From the NCBI GenBank assembly GCA_028583685.1, contig JAMXIF010000077.1, forward strand, positions 13,496,150 through 13,560,149: DNA of 64,000 bases. The letters run 5' to 3'. The notes under the pieces were generated by a model. That model was not told the DNA's origin. It searched no databases and was given only the letters and a program-made list of their open reading frames with translations. The position numbers were made by a program, and so were the translations under genes. The DNA is from Petaurus breviceps papuanus (lineage: Eukaryota > Chordata > Mammalia > Diprotodontia > Petauridae). Below, in pieces: positions 46,850-57,831 of the stretch (the stretch's first letter is position 1; every line of letters begins with the position of its first letter).

Positions 46850-47720
46850 CTACCTATCCAGAACCATCCTTCCATACGCTCTGTGCACCTTCCAGTCAGA
46901 TTCTCAGTGCGGACACACATACCCTCCTGAGGGTCCCAAAGACAAACATCACAACAAACCCTCACTTGTCCCCACCCTTCTCAAGCCTACCAGAACCCGT
47001 AAGTTACATGTTCACCTGTTGTGGTCTTCCCCAACCGGGTCCCCGCTCCCACGCAGCTCACTCCCGAGGCCACTCTCTCGAGGGTCGCCATCTTTCCAAA
47101 AGCCGTATTCCGAGAGCCTAGTAAAACTTCCTTGACTCTGGGCCTGCGAATGAAGCCGCGGACAGGTAGGCGCCAACTGAGAGAATACCAGGCGAGCGGC
47201 TCAGACAGTGAAATAACTGGCGATCTACTTCTCGAACCTCGTCCAGTGTCCTAGAGAAAACAGGATTTTGCGGCACGGGCCTAAATGAGACCAAGGCAAA
47301 CTGGGGGGGGGGGGGGGGTGCAAGTGTGGGAAGGGCCTAGAAGCAGGTCCCTCCATTTCTACTCTGCAAATAAGTGCCAGAGAAAAGAATTTCAAAAGGG
47401 GGAAGGAAGGGGCTGGCAGGTAAGGATGCGGTTGGCATGGAACAAAGAACAGAGCAGCTTTGCAGCTGAAATTAAAATTGTCCAGAAGGGAAGGGTCTGG
47501 CTCAAAATGGAGTAACCGAAGTGGTCCAAGGGCTGTTCTGCTTTCTAGCTGCACTGCCCACCTACCCGTAGCCCACCAACCCGCAGGTTGAGGATGCCTC
47601 CTCACAGCATCACTTTCAGCTACATTTCCCCATCAGCCGTCTTCATCCACCTCCTCCCGCTTCCATAACACCTCCTGCCCTATCTTCACTCCTACTTTCA
47701 GGACCCCACCCGCTGCTCCA
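46850..47720 (-). repeat. Array block beyond Leu
   Basis: Recurs at 52.2-52.4 and 62.9-63.8 kb, and inverted at 32.0-32.25 kb. It includes 'gggcctagaagcaggtccct' near 47335 (compare 'ggggcctagaagctctgaga' near 63447) and a 16-base G-run at 47303-47318. Confidence 0.7.
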
Positions 47721-48219
47721 TTCCACACCTGCTTTGGACGTCTCCAAGATAGAGAACAAAATGCCGGTTACTGAGAAGCTATCAAAAAAAGGAAAGAGGA
47801 TTTAATCTACAATCCTTGAACTAGGTTTCTTTAAAATAAAAATTTTAAACTGTGTTGATAACTTGTTTCAATACAATTGGTTTCCTTGTTTCCTTATTAT
47901 TTCATTTTATGTATTAAAAATGCTATCCCAAGAATGGGGTCCATAGCAGGATGCTTTCAGAGGGTTATGACACAGGGGCATCCGCATGCTTACACCTGCC
48001 ACATACACGAACACAGTATAGAATTCCTTCTTTTAGAGAGAAGTCCAGGGTACTTCCAGGCAGCAGGTCCCCCACTCTCGGCAAAGAACCATTTCCTTAA
48101 TGTTGGAAAATGACAGGGGTCTTGGAGGAAGATGGAGGAAAGGTGTGACAGTCATGCAGGTAACTTTCGAGGTAAAATTAGAATGAGAGACATTTAAAGT
48201 AAGCATAGGAAGTGGGGGT

Positions 48220-48580
48220 AGTGCTGTCTATCCACCGCTGGGACACAAGGATTCCTAGGAAAGAAGTAGATAAAGCCAGACTGATCTGCCCAAAAGCTTT
48301 ATTAGGGGATCTAGGAGTCCTTGGAGAAGCATCGAGGGACAGCAAGCAGAACATTCGTCCTTAAATTATCTTTATGTTTTTTACTGAAACTACTCAAGGA
48401 GGGAGAGACCTGAAACTTGCGGAATGTAACTAAAACAGTAAGATGTTCAACCAAGACCAAGTCTACAGTTAGCTTTCTACGCATATCATTATTGACTTAG
48501 GGAGGACATTTGTGAGTTTCTTTCACCTAATTGCAATGGCAATAAGCTTAAATTATATGCCCCTAACTGCAACCATGATT
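48220..48580 (-). mobile_element. Possible solo LTR fossil
   Basis: About 0.36 kb that interrupts the array text also seen near 35.2 kb. On the minus strand it contains an AATAAA-type signal ('cctaataaagctttt') near 48300. Ends and flanking duplication could not be fixed, so the call is tentative. Confidence 0.4.
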
Positions 48581-48730
48581 CATTTAAGCCAGGGGAAGGA
48601 GAAAGAAGCTTTCCAGCTATGTGAAACACTGAAGCTGAGGGACACAACAAGCATAAAGCAGAGAATGGCAGATAGAGGGAAGTGTGCATGTGCATCTGGA
48701 ATAAGGGCAGCAGAAAGTCACACACCATCT

Positions 48731-48804
48731 TCCTCATTAGTATATTGGTAAGTATGTTAATAAGTGGTAAGTAAACCTGTCACGTGGGAGACCCAGGGTT
48801 TGTA
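48731..48804 (+). pseudogene. tRNA-Asp pseudogene
   Basis: Starts 'tcctcattagtatattggta', then carries an inserted stretch that partly repeats the D-arm text, and returns at 'cctgtcacgtgggagaccca'. The T arm and 3' acceptor strand are missing. It lies 6.60 kb after the previous Asp pseudogene and before a standard post-Asp block. Confidence 0.85.
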
Positions 48805-48839
48805 CACAAACCATATCAACAAACCTGACTTTTCCACTG

Positions 48840-49640
48840 GCCAAAGCTCAGCTCCAAGCCACCAAAATGTCTCCAAATGTAGAAGAGACCTTTGTGGCAG
48901 TAGAATGACTCTTTCCCCCAGACTTAGCCAGAGGCAGAATTTGTGGAGGCCACACAATGGCTACCCCAGTTGCCCACTCACAAACCTTTCCCAATCATAG
49001 GCACCCAAGGTCTTTATCTTGAAAGTGTTATAGCTGTGGCCTAGTGTCCCCCTCTTGCCTAGTCCTTCTACTTAAAGAAACCAAGGCCAAAGTCAGGGAT
49101 CTGCACCGAATGTCCCCAGGGGAAACCTTTGGATAACTAACAGCACGTCTGCTTTAGCCGGAGAGGGGGCTGGAGTACGGAGGCCCAGAGCCCCAGAAGC
49201 TTGTATCAAGACCTGGGCGGTCCAGAGCCCTACTCTACTGTCCAGTCTCCGAACCCTCGCCCTCTCGCTTGCAGGTGGTGCATAGCCTTCATCCCCATAG
49301 CTCAGTGCCAAGCACAGAGAAACACGTGCAGATACTACCCGACTTAAAAGTAGGAGGAAGAGAACTTCCTGGCAAGGACGGGGTGAGGGTGGGGGGTGGC
49401 TCAAAGGCACCTACGCCGACGTAGAAGGTTGGGTCAGGACTTGAGGGAGGCAAACCGACCCACAGAAGTTCCGGGATCGTCCCACTGCGGTTATGCACCC
49501 ACAACAAAAGAGACTCCAGAGTGCCCTGTCCTAAGGGAGTGTTCTTGGTTCACTTCTATCTCGCCGCCTGTCCCGCGCCTCCCAAAAAGCTGGAGGACTC
49601 AAGTGCTCATGCCTGCACGATGTGTGCTGAGTTCTCTTTT
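48840..49640 (+). repeat. Post-Asp / pre-Gly array block
   Basis: 'ggcacccaaggtctttatct', 'tccccctcttgcctagtcct' and 'gagggaggcaaaccgaccca' match 59.5, 38.2 and 36.1 kb counterparts. Confidence 0.7.
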
Positions 49641-49977
49641 CAACTACCATACCACCCACATGAGCTGCTGTCTTGACCCGATGCCAAAGCAACGAAGCGG
49701 AGATGCTGGATTATCTGGGTCATGAGAGCTGTGACTGAGTTCCGGCAGCAACAGGCTGAGTCTCCAGCAGAAATAACAAAAGCCCCGCCCAGACTGATGA
49801 CTATGGCAAGGAGAGTGGCTGCCAGGAGAAGCTCCGGGCTGGCCTCAGCTCAAGGAGAGAGCTAGCCCTGGAGTGAGTGTAGGTACAGGCGTGCCGTTTG
49901 TGCTGGCCCCAAGAGATCAGCCCGAGGGCAGCCTGGATCTCTCAGAGCTCCAGCAGAGTAAACCACATAGGGTGTCT

Positions 49978-50049
49978 GCGTTGTTGGTGTGTTGGTGAGC
50001 ATAGCTGCCTTCCACGCGCTTGACCTGGTTTCGATTCCCGGCCAAAGTA
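49978..50049 (+). pseudogene. tRNA-Gly (TCC-type) pseudogene
   Basis: Same length (72) as the intact Gly-TCC and still reads TCC, but has several changes in the D arm, a mismatch in the anticodon stem (GCTGC against GCGCT), a broken inner T-stem pair with B-box 'gtttcgattcc', and a damaged 3' acceptor strand. Loss of the B-box makes transcription doubtful. Confidence 0.85.
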
Positions 50050-50529
50050 ACTTTCCTACACCACTCTCTTGCCACATATCCTAGCCCTACACACAGACAT
50101 GAATGACTTCTGCACTTCCCCCCTGCCATGTCCCCTTCTTGATTCCTCGGCTCGTTGGAGGCCCCCGGGCGTGTTTTGTCCTCTCTCATCCTTTTATTCC
50201 CGTTGTCAGATGGATGCTACCTCTCCAGCCCAAAACTTCAATTCATTTCACTTGAGCCTAAACCCAGTGCTTAGCCTTTGCAAGGTACCAAGTTAGGTGT
50301 CATGGTCTTTGGAAGAACAAGAGAAAAGAGAGACCTTCCAGTTCAAGAAAATTTCATGCTGGAGGGCAGCATGGCATAGAATGCATACTTAAACATTACA
50401 AAGGATCTGGGATCTCACCCATTAGAACATTCCCTCCAAAGATGGAGATTCTGGCCTCCCGTTTGGTCTGTTACACACTCAACCGACACAAAGGGACTGG
50501 TGAGTTCATGATTTGGGGTATCTATCAGT

Positions 50530-50680
50530 CTGTCAGTCAATCAATAGACGTGTGCCTACAGTGTACTAAGAGCCTGGGATGCAAAGGAAGGTAAAAGAAA
50601 GTCTCTGCTGATAAGGAGCAGTTACTGTCTAATAAGGGAAACCACAATTAAGTACAAATGAGGTAATCTGAGGAGTGATG
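50530..50680 (-). repeat. L2-like LINE 3' end
   Basis: 'agtgtactaagagcctggga', 'gcagttactgtctaataagg' and 'gtacaaatgagg' are the L2-like signature, in the same array position as 37.4 and 58.6 kb. A G-run occurs near 50680. Confidence 0.6.
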
Positions 50681-50809
50681 GGGGGGGGGGGATCCCGTGG
50701 CTATCGTCTAATAGGAGTATCACTTGTGAAAGCTTTTCCGTGCCCTTCTAGTGCAACAAAATGTTCAGGAGCGCGGAGGAGTATGTACAAAAAAACAGTG
50801 AGTTACTGT

Positions 50810-50990
50810 CCTAGATAGGCCCCTGAACTTAGAATCAAAAAGCCCTGGGTGGCGATCTTTCCTCGGGCACTTATAACGGAGGTAATCCTAAGCAAAGTAA
50901 TAACCTAAGTCTTTTTCCTTATTTCCAAAGGGATGGGGCAGGCTGAGGGGAGTGAGAATCGTTGCCGTCTAAGAATGCTTCCAACCTTAA
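50810..50990 (+). repeat. MIR-like relic
   Basis: 'ctgaacttagaatcaaaaag', 'cgggcacttataac' and 'ccttatttccaaagggatgg' follow plus-strand MIR order. The paralogue is at 52495-52680. Confidence 0.5.
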
Positions 50991-51414
50991 ATTTAATATT
51001 AGAGCGAACAAGTGGCATCCAAACTGAGCTGTGGAAAGCACGTTGGGATTCTTCCCATCTGAGACAAAGGGGAGTGCGATCCAGACACGGGAGACCTCTG
51101 CCGCGCCTCCGGGGAGGAAGGTTGGAGGCAGTAGGGTGGACAAGATTAATTTTTGCCAGAGGCCTTGGCATTTAAATGTTCTGGAAGCCTGTGGGGGACT
51201 GCTTTCTTTGCTGTCCTAGGGCCCAAGAGTCAAAATTTTCTCTGGTCTCCTAATCTGAGGGAGGCATAGAGGCTGAGAAGGCAAGGAGTGGAAGGTAGTT
51301 TGAAGGAATACGTACTAGTTTATCCTGGAAATGCAATAGTCCAGTGTTCAGGAGTCCAAAAGATGCCCGGGTGGGATAGGGGAGAGTCCTCGGTGGGACT
51401 TTAAAAGCTATACT

Positions 51415-51485
51415 TGCATGGGCCGGGAATCGAACCCGGGCCTCCCGCGTGGCAGGCGAGAATTCTACCACTGAACCACCCATGC
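51415..51485 (-). tRNA. tRNA-Gly (GCC)
   Basis: Minus-strand glycine tRNA, 71 bases, anticodon GCC (plus-strand ggc at 51451-51453), with all stems paired and both internal promoter boxes intact. The terminator is TTTT (AAAA at 51403-51406 on the plus strand), eight bases after the gene. It is identical to the copies at 45757 and 61985. The Leu gene at 51994 lies 508 bases upstream on the same strand. Confidence 0.97.
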
Positions 51486-51833
51486 AACCTGCAAAAAGTC
51501 GTCTTCCACTCCACTTCTGATCTCAATAAATACTCTTTTGGTGGCCCAGGCCCTGAGCCCAAAATTGGAAATAGCATGTGTTCACTCTAATCTAGAAGCA
51601 TTGCCGTTCACCTTTCCATCCTCATCATCTCTCTCCTAAACTTTCCTCTTCTTTCTCTTCCTCCTCTTACACACTCCTTTCCCTTGTCCTTCTTCCCCAT
51701 GGCTCCTACACCTCCTCCTTCCCTGGGAAAATCGAGTAGATGGCCCGAAGATTAATATCCGAAGCTGTATTGGTAAGAGAGGATTGAAGAAGGTGTGAAG
51801 CCTGTGAATTTCTCTTCCAGTATCCTCTCCGGC

Positions 51834-51861
<28 letters not shown>
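51834..51861 (-). terminator. Distal T-tract, only Pol III terminator after tRNA-Leu
   Basis: A run of 28 A on the plus strand gives a 28-T tract on the minus strand, 132 bases after the 3' end of the Leu tRNA. No run of four T occurs on the minus strand between them. Its use as the terminator is inferred. Confidence 0.45.
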
Positions 51862-51864
<3 letters not shown>

Positions 51865-51993
51865 AATTTGGTCACAACTCTTATCACACTGTATGTGACT
51901 CCTTCAGTGAAGAGCAATGGGTTGTGTCCCAGGAGTCTGGGTCTGGGGAGTTCTCTCTCCCAGGAAGTCAGAGGATACCACAAGCCAGATATT

Positions 51994-52076
51994 TGTCAGG
52001 AGTGGGATTCGAACCCACGCCTCCAGGGGAGACTGCGACCTAAACGCAGCGCCTTAGACCGCTCGGCCATCCTGAC
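51994..52076 (-). tRNA. tRNA-Leu (TAG) with a CAG-type body
   Basis: Leucine tRNA, 83 bases with the long variable arm typical of Leu, made by RNA polymerase III. All stems pair, and the A-box ('tggccgagcgg') and B-box ('ggttcgaatcc') are intact. The anticodon loop reads TTTAGGT, so the anticodon is TAG (plus-strand cta at 52040-52042), reading CUA and perhaps other CUN codons. Apart from the first anticodon base (52042) the body matches the mammalian Leu-CAG gene as I recall it, and the pseudogene at 46625 still reads CAG, so a C-to-T change at position 34 is inferred. No TTTT follows within 130 bases. It is the only intact Leu gene in the window. Confidence 0.93.
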
Positions 52077-52494
52077 TCCACTCTAGCGTAACTCCTCCCT
52101 CTATTCTTCGGCCCTGAGCTTCCACAGTACAGAGAGTTCAGACCTGATAGTCCATTTAGCCCAGATCCTTCCAACAGGACTTCGCTTTCTCCAGGCCCTC
52201 CTTTTCTCACACCAGCATCAGCAATGTCCAAGTAAGTCCGAAAGTCCAAATCCACTCTTCCATACACTCTGCGCGCCTTCCTGCCGATCTCTCTAGGGCA
52301 CAGCTTCTCCAACGTCTCACTGCGGGGTCCAAAGAGTCGCATGGTATCCACCCTCACCTGACCGACCCCTCCCGCATCCTCTGCTATCCCCAAAGTCTAT
52401 CTATGCCTTTTTATTTCACAAACTGCAAGAATGCATGAATAAGAAAAGGGCTGGGAAGTGAGAAGGGAAGATGAGGCTAATAATAACGTGACTT

Positions 52495-52680
52495 TCTCTA
52501 TAGGCTCCTGAACTTGGAGTCCCGAAGCACTGACCTCCAATCCTTTGTCAGCCGCTTACTAGGTGCTTCTGGGCAAGGCATTTAACAAGTCGGAGTCTCA
52601 CTTTCACTATTTCCAAAGGGTGAGGGAGGATGACGATCTTTGGCTTCTAAGGATGTTTCCAGCTCTAAAACTCTAAGTGG
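52495..52680 (+). repeat. MIR-like relic
   Basis: 'cctgaacttggagtcccgaa', 'gccgcttactagg' and 'cttctgggcaaggcatttaa' follow plus-strand MIR order. Confidence 0.65.
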
Positions 52681-53034
52681 CCCCTTGTAGCAAACAGATC
52701 GCTCCCGAGGGGAGCTTTGAAGGCACTAAGGGAGTTCTTTCCCATCTGAGTCTAGGAGAGAATGAGATGCAGAAACCCTCCATCTTAGGTGAGAACCACA
52801 TATACAATGCCTGAGAGACCCAGATATGCATGTGACCCATGGGGAACAATAAGCAAGCCAATTTGACAGCAATGGAGAGATTGAGGATGGAAGGTATAGG
52901 ACATCGAACCAGAAGGGGAGATAAAGGAATCCTACTAGGAAGGAATTCCAACGCTAGGCTAAGGATTCAGTACTTTATCTTAGCATCAATATGGAGCTCC
53001 TGAAGGGCACTGAATAATGTTTGGTATGTTTTTT

Positions 53035-53035
<1 letters not shown>

Positions 53036-53115
<80 letters not shown>
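53036..53115. repeat. (GT)n(GA)n compound microsatellite
   Basis: About 42 bases of GT followed by about 36 bases of GA, at the left edge of the duplicated L2-like segment. Confidence 0.95.
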
Positions 53116-53119
<4 letters not shown>

Positions 53120-55310
53120 ATAATTCACCGTGTTGAAGTCTGCGTTTTAGCAACATCCGTGAAAAAATATATACAATTGTAGAAGAGAGTGAAGTCAGAG
53201 TGACCAGTTTTGAGACTCTTGCTGTAGTCTAGGCAAGATATTAAGAGGCCTTGAATATGAGTCTTGGCAGGGGTTCCTCCATCCATAGAATGGGACAGAT
53301 GTAATGGGGGTGGGGTAGGTAAGAGCTGGTAAATGGTTGGTGCCATAGGAATTCAGGAAAGGGGAAAGTCAAGGATGATGCCAAGGATGTGAATTTGGAT
53401 GATCTGAAGGGAAATGATTCCATGGATAGAAATGGAGAAGCTTAGAGGAGGATTGAGACCCAGAGGATATGGCTCAGTTTTGGACGTGTTACCCTTCAGA
53501 AGCCTTGGGGAAGTCCAGGCAGAGATTTTGTGCAATAAGTGGCTTAAAAAAAAAAAAAAAACTGACTGGGGGTGGCTAGGCAGTGAAATGAATAGAGCAC
53601 CAGCCCTGGAGTCAGGAAGACCTGAATTCAAATCTGACCTTAGATGCTTAACACTTACTAGCCAGCCGTGTGACCTTGGGCAAGTCACTTAACCCCAACT
53701 GCTCTGAATTCCCCCCTCCAAAAAGGGAAAATAAAAAAAAAAACAGACTGGAGTTTGGAGGAGATTAGATTTAGATTTAGGAGTCATCTGAAATCCTGAA
53801 ATCACCAAAGAAAGAACACCAAGACTAGAGCCTGGGTAGAGAGCATGCCCAAACTTAGGGGACAAGTTGGAGGAAGAATATGGCCTGGAAAAGCCTACCA
53901 CAGAGACAGAATGAGAAAGAAGGAGAGTCAGGAAATCAGAGAGAGACAGAGAGAAAGGGACAGATTCTAACAGAGACAGATTACAGTGTCTCTGTCTCTC
54001 TAACATTACAATGTCCCAGACAACAATGGAGGAGAACTAGTCTAGATGGATCATGGCAAAGAGAAATCCCCATGTCAGGGAGAATGAGGCAAACACCTTT
54101 AGTTGACTGAGTACTCAGTTAAGAGGTCTTTAGTGGCTCCAGAAAGGACAGACTGGGTCCAGATTAGGCATCTGAAACCAGATTACAATGGGATTCCAAA
54201 GTGAGTGGGAGATCAGGAAATGGAGGAACCTAACCTAGACCATGCTGGCAAAGAATCTGGCTGTAAGGAAAAGAGGTGTAATCCCACAGATTAAGGGAAT
54301 GGAAGGTCAAGACAAGTTTAGTTGACAGTGAGGGAGGCTGCTCACTAGAAGGTAAAAAGTTAAAAGAGGAAGAAGTTTGTGGAGAGATTGAAAATGAAAG
54401 GGAAAGCTGGAGGGGAAAAGTTCTCAAAGGAGACAGCAGGAGATGGGATCAAATAGGAAGGCCCATGTCATCCATCCAGCAAAATAAGAGAATGGAAGAA
54501 GGCAGGAAAAGGAAGCTTTTTTGGTATGGAGTGATGGAGTCAAAGGTGCTGGCTGATGGAATGATCTCCATAAAGTCAGACAGCTCCTCTATAGGGGAGG
54601 AAATGCTTCAGGGGGTACAGGAAGTCTGAAGAGAGAGGATCTGGCACAATAAGAGTACACATTGTGATAGAGAAACAATCTTGAAGGAATAGAAGTATGA
54701 TGGGGCTGCAATAGTCAGGACCAAATTACTTATGCAATATCATAAATTTATTGTGGAACCAGTTTGAGACTCGAAGAGGGACAGAAAAGGATGATACTTG
54801 GAGATGGGGGAGGTAGAGATTGTACTCTTTAAAGAAATGGAGTTTAGGGGATAATGGTGGTGCTAAGAAGGACTTGACAAGGAGAAACTAAGACAATAGG
54901 AAATGGGGAAATAGGATAAGGATTTAAGGGAAGTTGATGGCATTCTTTTGAATTGTACAATCTTAGTGTTGATTTGGAAGTTACAGAAAAGATATGAGGA
55001 TGGGGATGGAAGGGAGGGAGTATGGAAAGAGATAATGTGGGTGCAGAGGAAACCTAGAGGTCCAAATAAGAATGAAGAAGAATTTTAGTAAATCTGAAAG
55101 TTTTCACAATCTTCTAGAATGCCCTTCCTGCTTTTCCTTTTCTGATGAACAGTTGGAGGAGCAGTCAGAATAATGGTTCAGGTTCATTTGCTTAATAGAA
55201 ACCCACAAAAACTTGGGAGATGGAGAATTCAAATGTTTTTTCAACCTCAAAAAACCCTTGACTCTTTCCAAGTTATCAAGGACAGGCAAAAAACTATTCT
55301 TTGTGAATTG
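53120..55310. repeat. Duplicated L2-like segment, copy 2
   Basis: Aligns along its length with 28100-30230. The late match is clear: 'tgcccttcctgcttttcctt' and 'cagttggaggagcagtcaga' pair with 'ggccctccctgctcttcctt' and 'cagttggacatgctatcaga'. It carries the SINE at 53573, which copy 1 lacks. This segment accounts for the wider 10.5-kb spacing between Asp loci here. Confidence 0.8.
53573..53742 (+). repeat. WSINE1/WALLSI-type SINE, copy-specific insertion
   Basis: Head 'ggtggctaggcagtgaaatg', body 'ggagtcaggaagacctgaat' and 'gtgaccttgggcaagtcact', and an A-rich tail. Target duplications are near-matching (aaactgactgg and aaacagactgg). It is absent from the paralogue near 28.48 kb. Confidence 0.9.
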
Positions 55311-55316
55311 TGAATT

Positions 55317-55369
55317 CACACACACACACTATATATATGTATATATAGTGTGTGTGTGTGTGTGTGTGT
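55317..55369. repeat. AC/TA/GT near-palindrome
   Basis: A CA-run, then 'ctatatatatgtatatatag', then a GT-run: the two halves are reverse complements apart from the centre and a slightly longer GT side. It could extrude as a cruciform. Confidence 0.9.
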
Positions 55370-55479
55370 AAACTGTGAAAGATGTTCCATTCAAAAAATC
55401 GTGCTTTACTTTTCCTTTTCTGAGAGTAGAATGGTGTAAGTAGCAGTTGCGAAGCTTTAGTCCTAGTGCTAGGCAGAAT

Positions 55480-56300
55480 CTAGCATTTCTAAATGGCTTA
55501 CTACGTGCCAGGCACTTCGCTAAATAACATTCCAGAAACAAAGAAAGGGAAAACACAAGTCCCTGGTGTCAAAAAGTCAATAGTGCATAGGCAAGATGAG
55601 TAAACAAGGACAAGCAAAGAAGTTACAAACAATTAGCAGAAGGAATTCTCCGAGGGAAGAGACTAATAAGATTAATGAGGCCTGAAGATTTCTTGCAGAA
55701 GGTGAGACATTAGCTGAGATTTAAAGGAAGCCAGGGAGACTAGGAGGCAGAGAGTTCCAGGCATGAGGGACACTCAGTGAAAAGGATGTGAGTCTGGAGG
55801 TAGAATATCTTTACTTAAAGGAACAGCAAGACAGCCAGTGTCACTGCATCTCAGGGTATGTGGAGGAAAGTGAGAATACTGAAATGGGAAGAAGGGGGTC
55901 TAGTTTTGAAGAGTTTTAAAAGCCAGGGGACTGTATATGGGATCCTTGAAGCAATAGGAAACTGAAGTTTATTTATATTAAAAAAAACAACAACAAAGAT
56001 ATTGTCAGATTTGGGCTTCAAAATAGATCAATTTGACAACAGAGAGGAGGTTGGAATAGAGTGGAGAGAGGCTTAAAGCTGAGAGACCAACCAGCAGGTA
56101 TATAAGAGAAATGTTAAGAGGACAGAAATGACTGCAGTTGACAGTTGATTGGCTATGGGAGAGGTGGAAAAAATTGAGAATGAGAGAGAGTAAAGAGTCT
56201 AGCATGACACTACCTAGGTACCTGGGAAATTGGTGGTACCCTCTACAGTTTGGGACAAGGGACAGTTTAACTGGAAAGATAATGAGATGAGTTTTGGACA
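55480..56300 (-). repeat. L2-like LINE fragment, long copy
   Basis: 'ggcttactacgtgccaggca', 'gttccaggcatgagggacac', 'ggaacagcaagacagccagt', 'gagaccaaccagcaggtata' and 'tgagttttggacaggac' appear in the order seen in the other long copies at 44.1 and 60.4 kb. Confidence 0.7.
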
Positions 56301-56582
56301 GGACTCACAGAATTTGGAGGTGTATTCTCTATTGATTGATCACATTCAGGACAGAAAAACTCTGAATGTGCAAGCCTCCCTCCTTTTAGGGTTCAGGGCC
56401 CGACCTAGTTATTTCTCTGTAATTCTTGCCATACTGGTTGGTGGAGCTGATACTGGCCAGGAAAGAAAAGAAACAGGAAGCCACAGCAGAGCAAATCCAT
56501 TGGAATCCCAGAAGAGACTGAAGAAATGATGTAAAAGGCCAGCATTGGGCTCAGCCAGTAAGGGAAGCAACCGAACCATCTC

Positions 56583-56654
56583 TCCCTGGTGGTCTAGTGG
56601 TTAGGATTCGGCGCTTTCACCGCCGCGGCCCGGGTTCGATTCCCGGTCAGGGAA
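56583..56654 (+). tRNA. tRNA-Glu (TTC)
   Basis: Glutamate tRNA reading GAA. Complete 72-base cloverleaf, anticodon TTC at 56616-56618, acceptor TCCCTGG/TCAGGGA, with both internal promoter boxes intact. TTTT at 56659-56662 ends transcription four bases after the gene. It is followed 0.5 kb later by a minus-strand Gly-GCC pseudogene, the same convergent arrangement as at 61.4-62.0 kb. Confidence 0.97.
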
Positions 56655-57164
56655 AGCATTTTGTCCCGCTTCGCTGCCTGGAAGCCGGTGCCCCCCCCCC
56701 ACACACACACACACACACACAGCCAAGGAGAGCAGCACCTGTTCTTCGGGGCTCTGCAACCTGCCCCCAACTACAAACCATTCTGCTTCGGCGTTCTGTT
56801 ACTGTCTTCTCTCATCTCACCTGACCTGGTGGCAGAAAAGAAATAGGAAACATTCGTTCCCCATTCCTTCTGGAACGGGCGGAGCCGATGAGGAAGGTTG
56901 CAGTTAGGGCAAGTGTTTGCCAGAGCCGTGACCCAAATTTGCCCCTGGAAACTTATGGACCTAATTTGTACTGAGACCGCTTTCGTCAATCTCAAAGAGC
57001 CCCAGAGTTCCCAGCTCCTATGGCCTGTGGTGGGTGGCTAAGGTTAGCTAGCCAAGGTGTATGTGATTGATTGTTAACAGAACAAACTGCTCCTGCCTGT
57101 GGATGCCAGAAGGATAGCCTGAATACTCAGGAGCGGACTTGAGCAAAAAAAAAAAGCTCGTCTC

Positions 57165-57235
57165 TTTGGATAAGGAATCTAATCAAGGAGCTCCTGCATG
57201 GCACACAAGAATGTTACCGCTGAATTACTCATTTG
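57165..57235 (-). pseudogene. tRNA-Gly (GCC-type) pseudogene
   Basis: Aligns base for base with the intact minus-strand Gly-GCC genes ('aaggaatctaatcaagg', 'gctcctgcatggcacacaag', 'ttaccgctgaattactcat') with about a third of positions changed. The anticodon region still reads GCC. It is the oldest-looking decay of this gene in the window. Confidence 0.75.
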
Positions 57236-57489
57236 GGGAGCAGCACTTAGGTCTCTTCTGCCTCTGATCTCCATGAACATATGGAGAGTTCTAGTGCCAC
57301 GGGGCCCAGTACCCAAATTTGACACAACACGAAACTACTCTTACCTAGAAATTATACCATTATTTTTGGTTCCTTTGTTTTGCACACCACCCCCACCCCC
57401 ACTCACTAACAAGCCTTCCCTTTCCCACCTCTCCACTCGTCCCCAAATAGCAATGTATGACTGTGAGAGCTGAACTATAAGGAAAGCTG

Positions 57490-57790
57490 AGCTCTGCAAA
57501 ATCAACACTTTCAAACTGTGGTGCCAGAGAGGACTTTTGAAAGTTCCTTGGACAGCAAAAAGATCAAAATTAGTTTATACTTAAAGGCATTCGTTCAGAC
57601 TGTTCACTGGAAGGTCAAATACTGAAGCTGAAGCTTAAATATTTTGGTCACATAATGAGAAGACAGAACTCAATGGAAAAGACTGACACTGGGAAAAGAC
57701 TGATGGCAAAAGGAAGAGAGTAGGACAGAAAATGAGATGGACAGTGTCGTGGAAACAACGAAAAAGAAGGCACAACTGAACAACAAAAAT
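57490..57790 (+). repeat. RTE (BovB-like) LINE 3' fragment
   Basis: 'tttcaaactgtggtgccaga', 'aagttccttggacagcaaaa', 'actgaagctgaagcttaaat' and 'tattttggtcacataatgag' are the end of the RTE-clade reverse-transcriptase frame, followed by a 'cacaactgaacaacaaaa' tail. Non-coding fragment. Confidence 0.82.
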
Positions 57791-57831
57791 GCCCGGATTT
57801 ACTGTTACCCACTTAAGTTATTGCAGTTTCA

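Noticed and set aside
48731-48804. Possible intron-containing tRNA-Asp
   Set aside because: The extra bases are in the D-arm region rather than after the anticodon, and the T arm is missing, so it is a pseudogene and not an intron-bearing gene.
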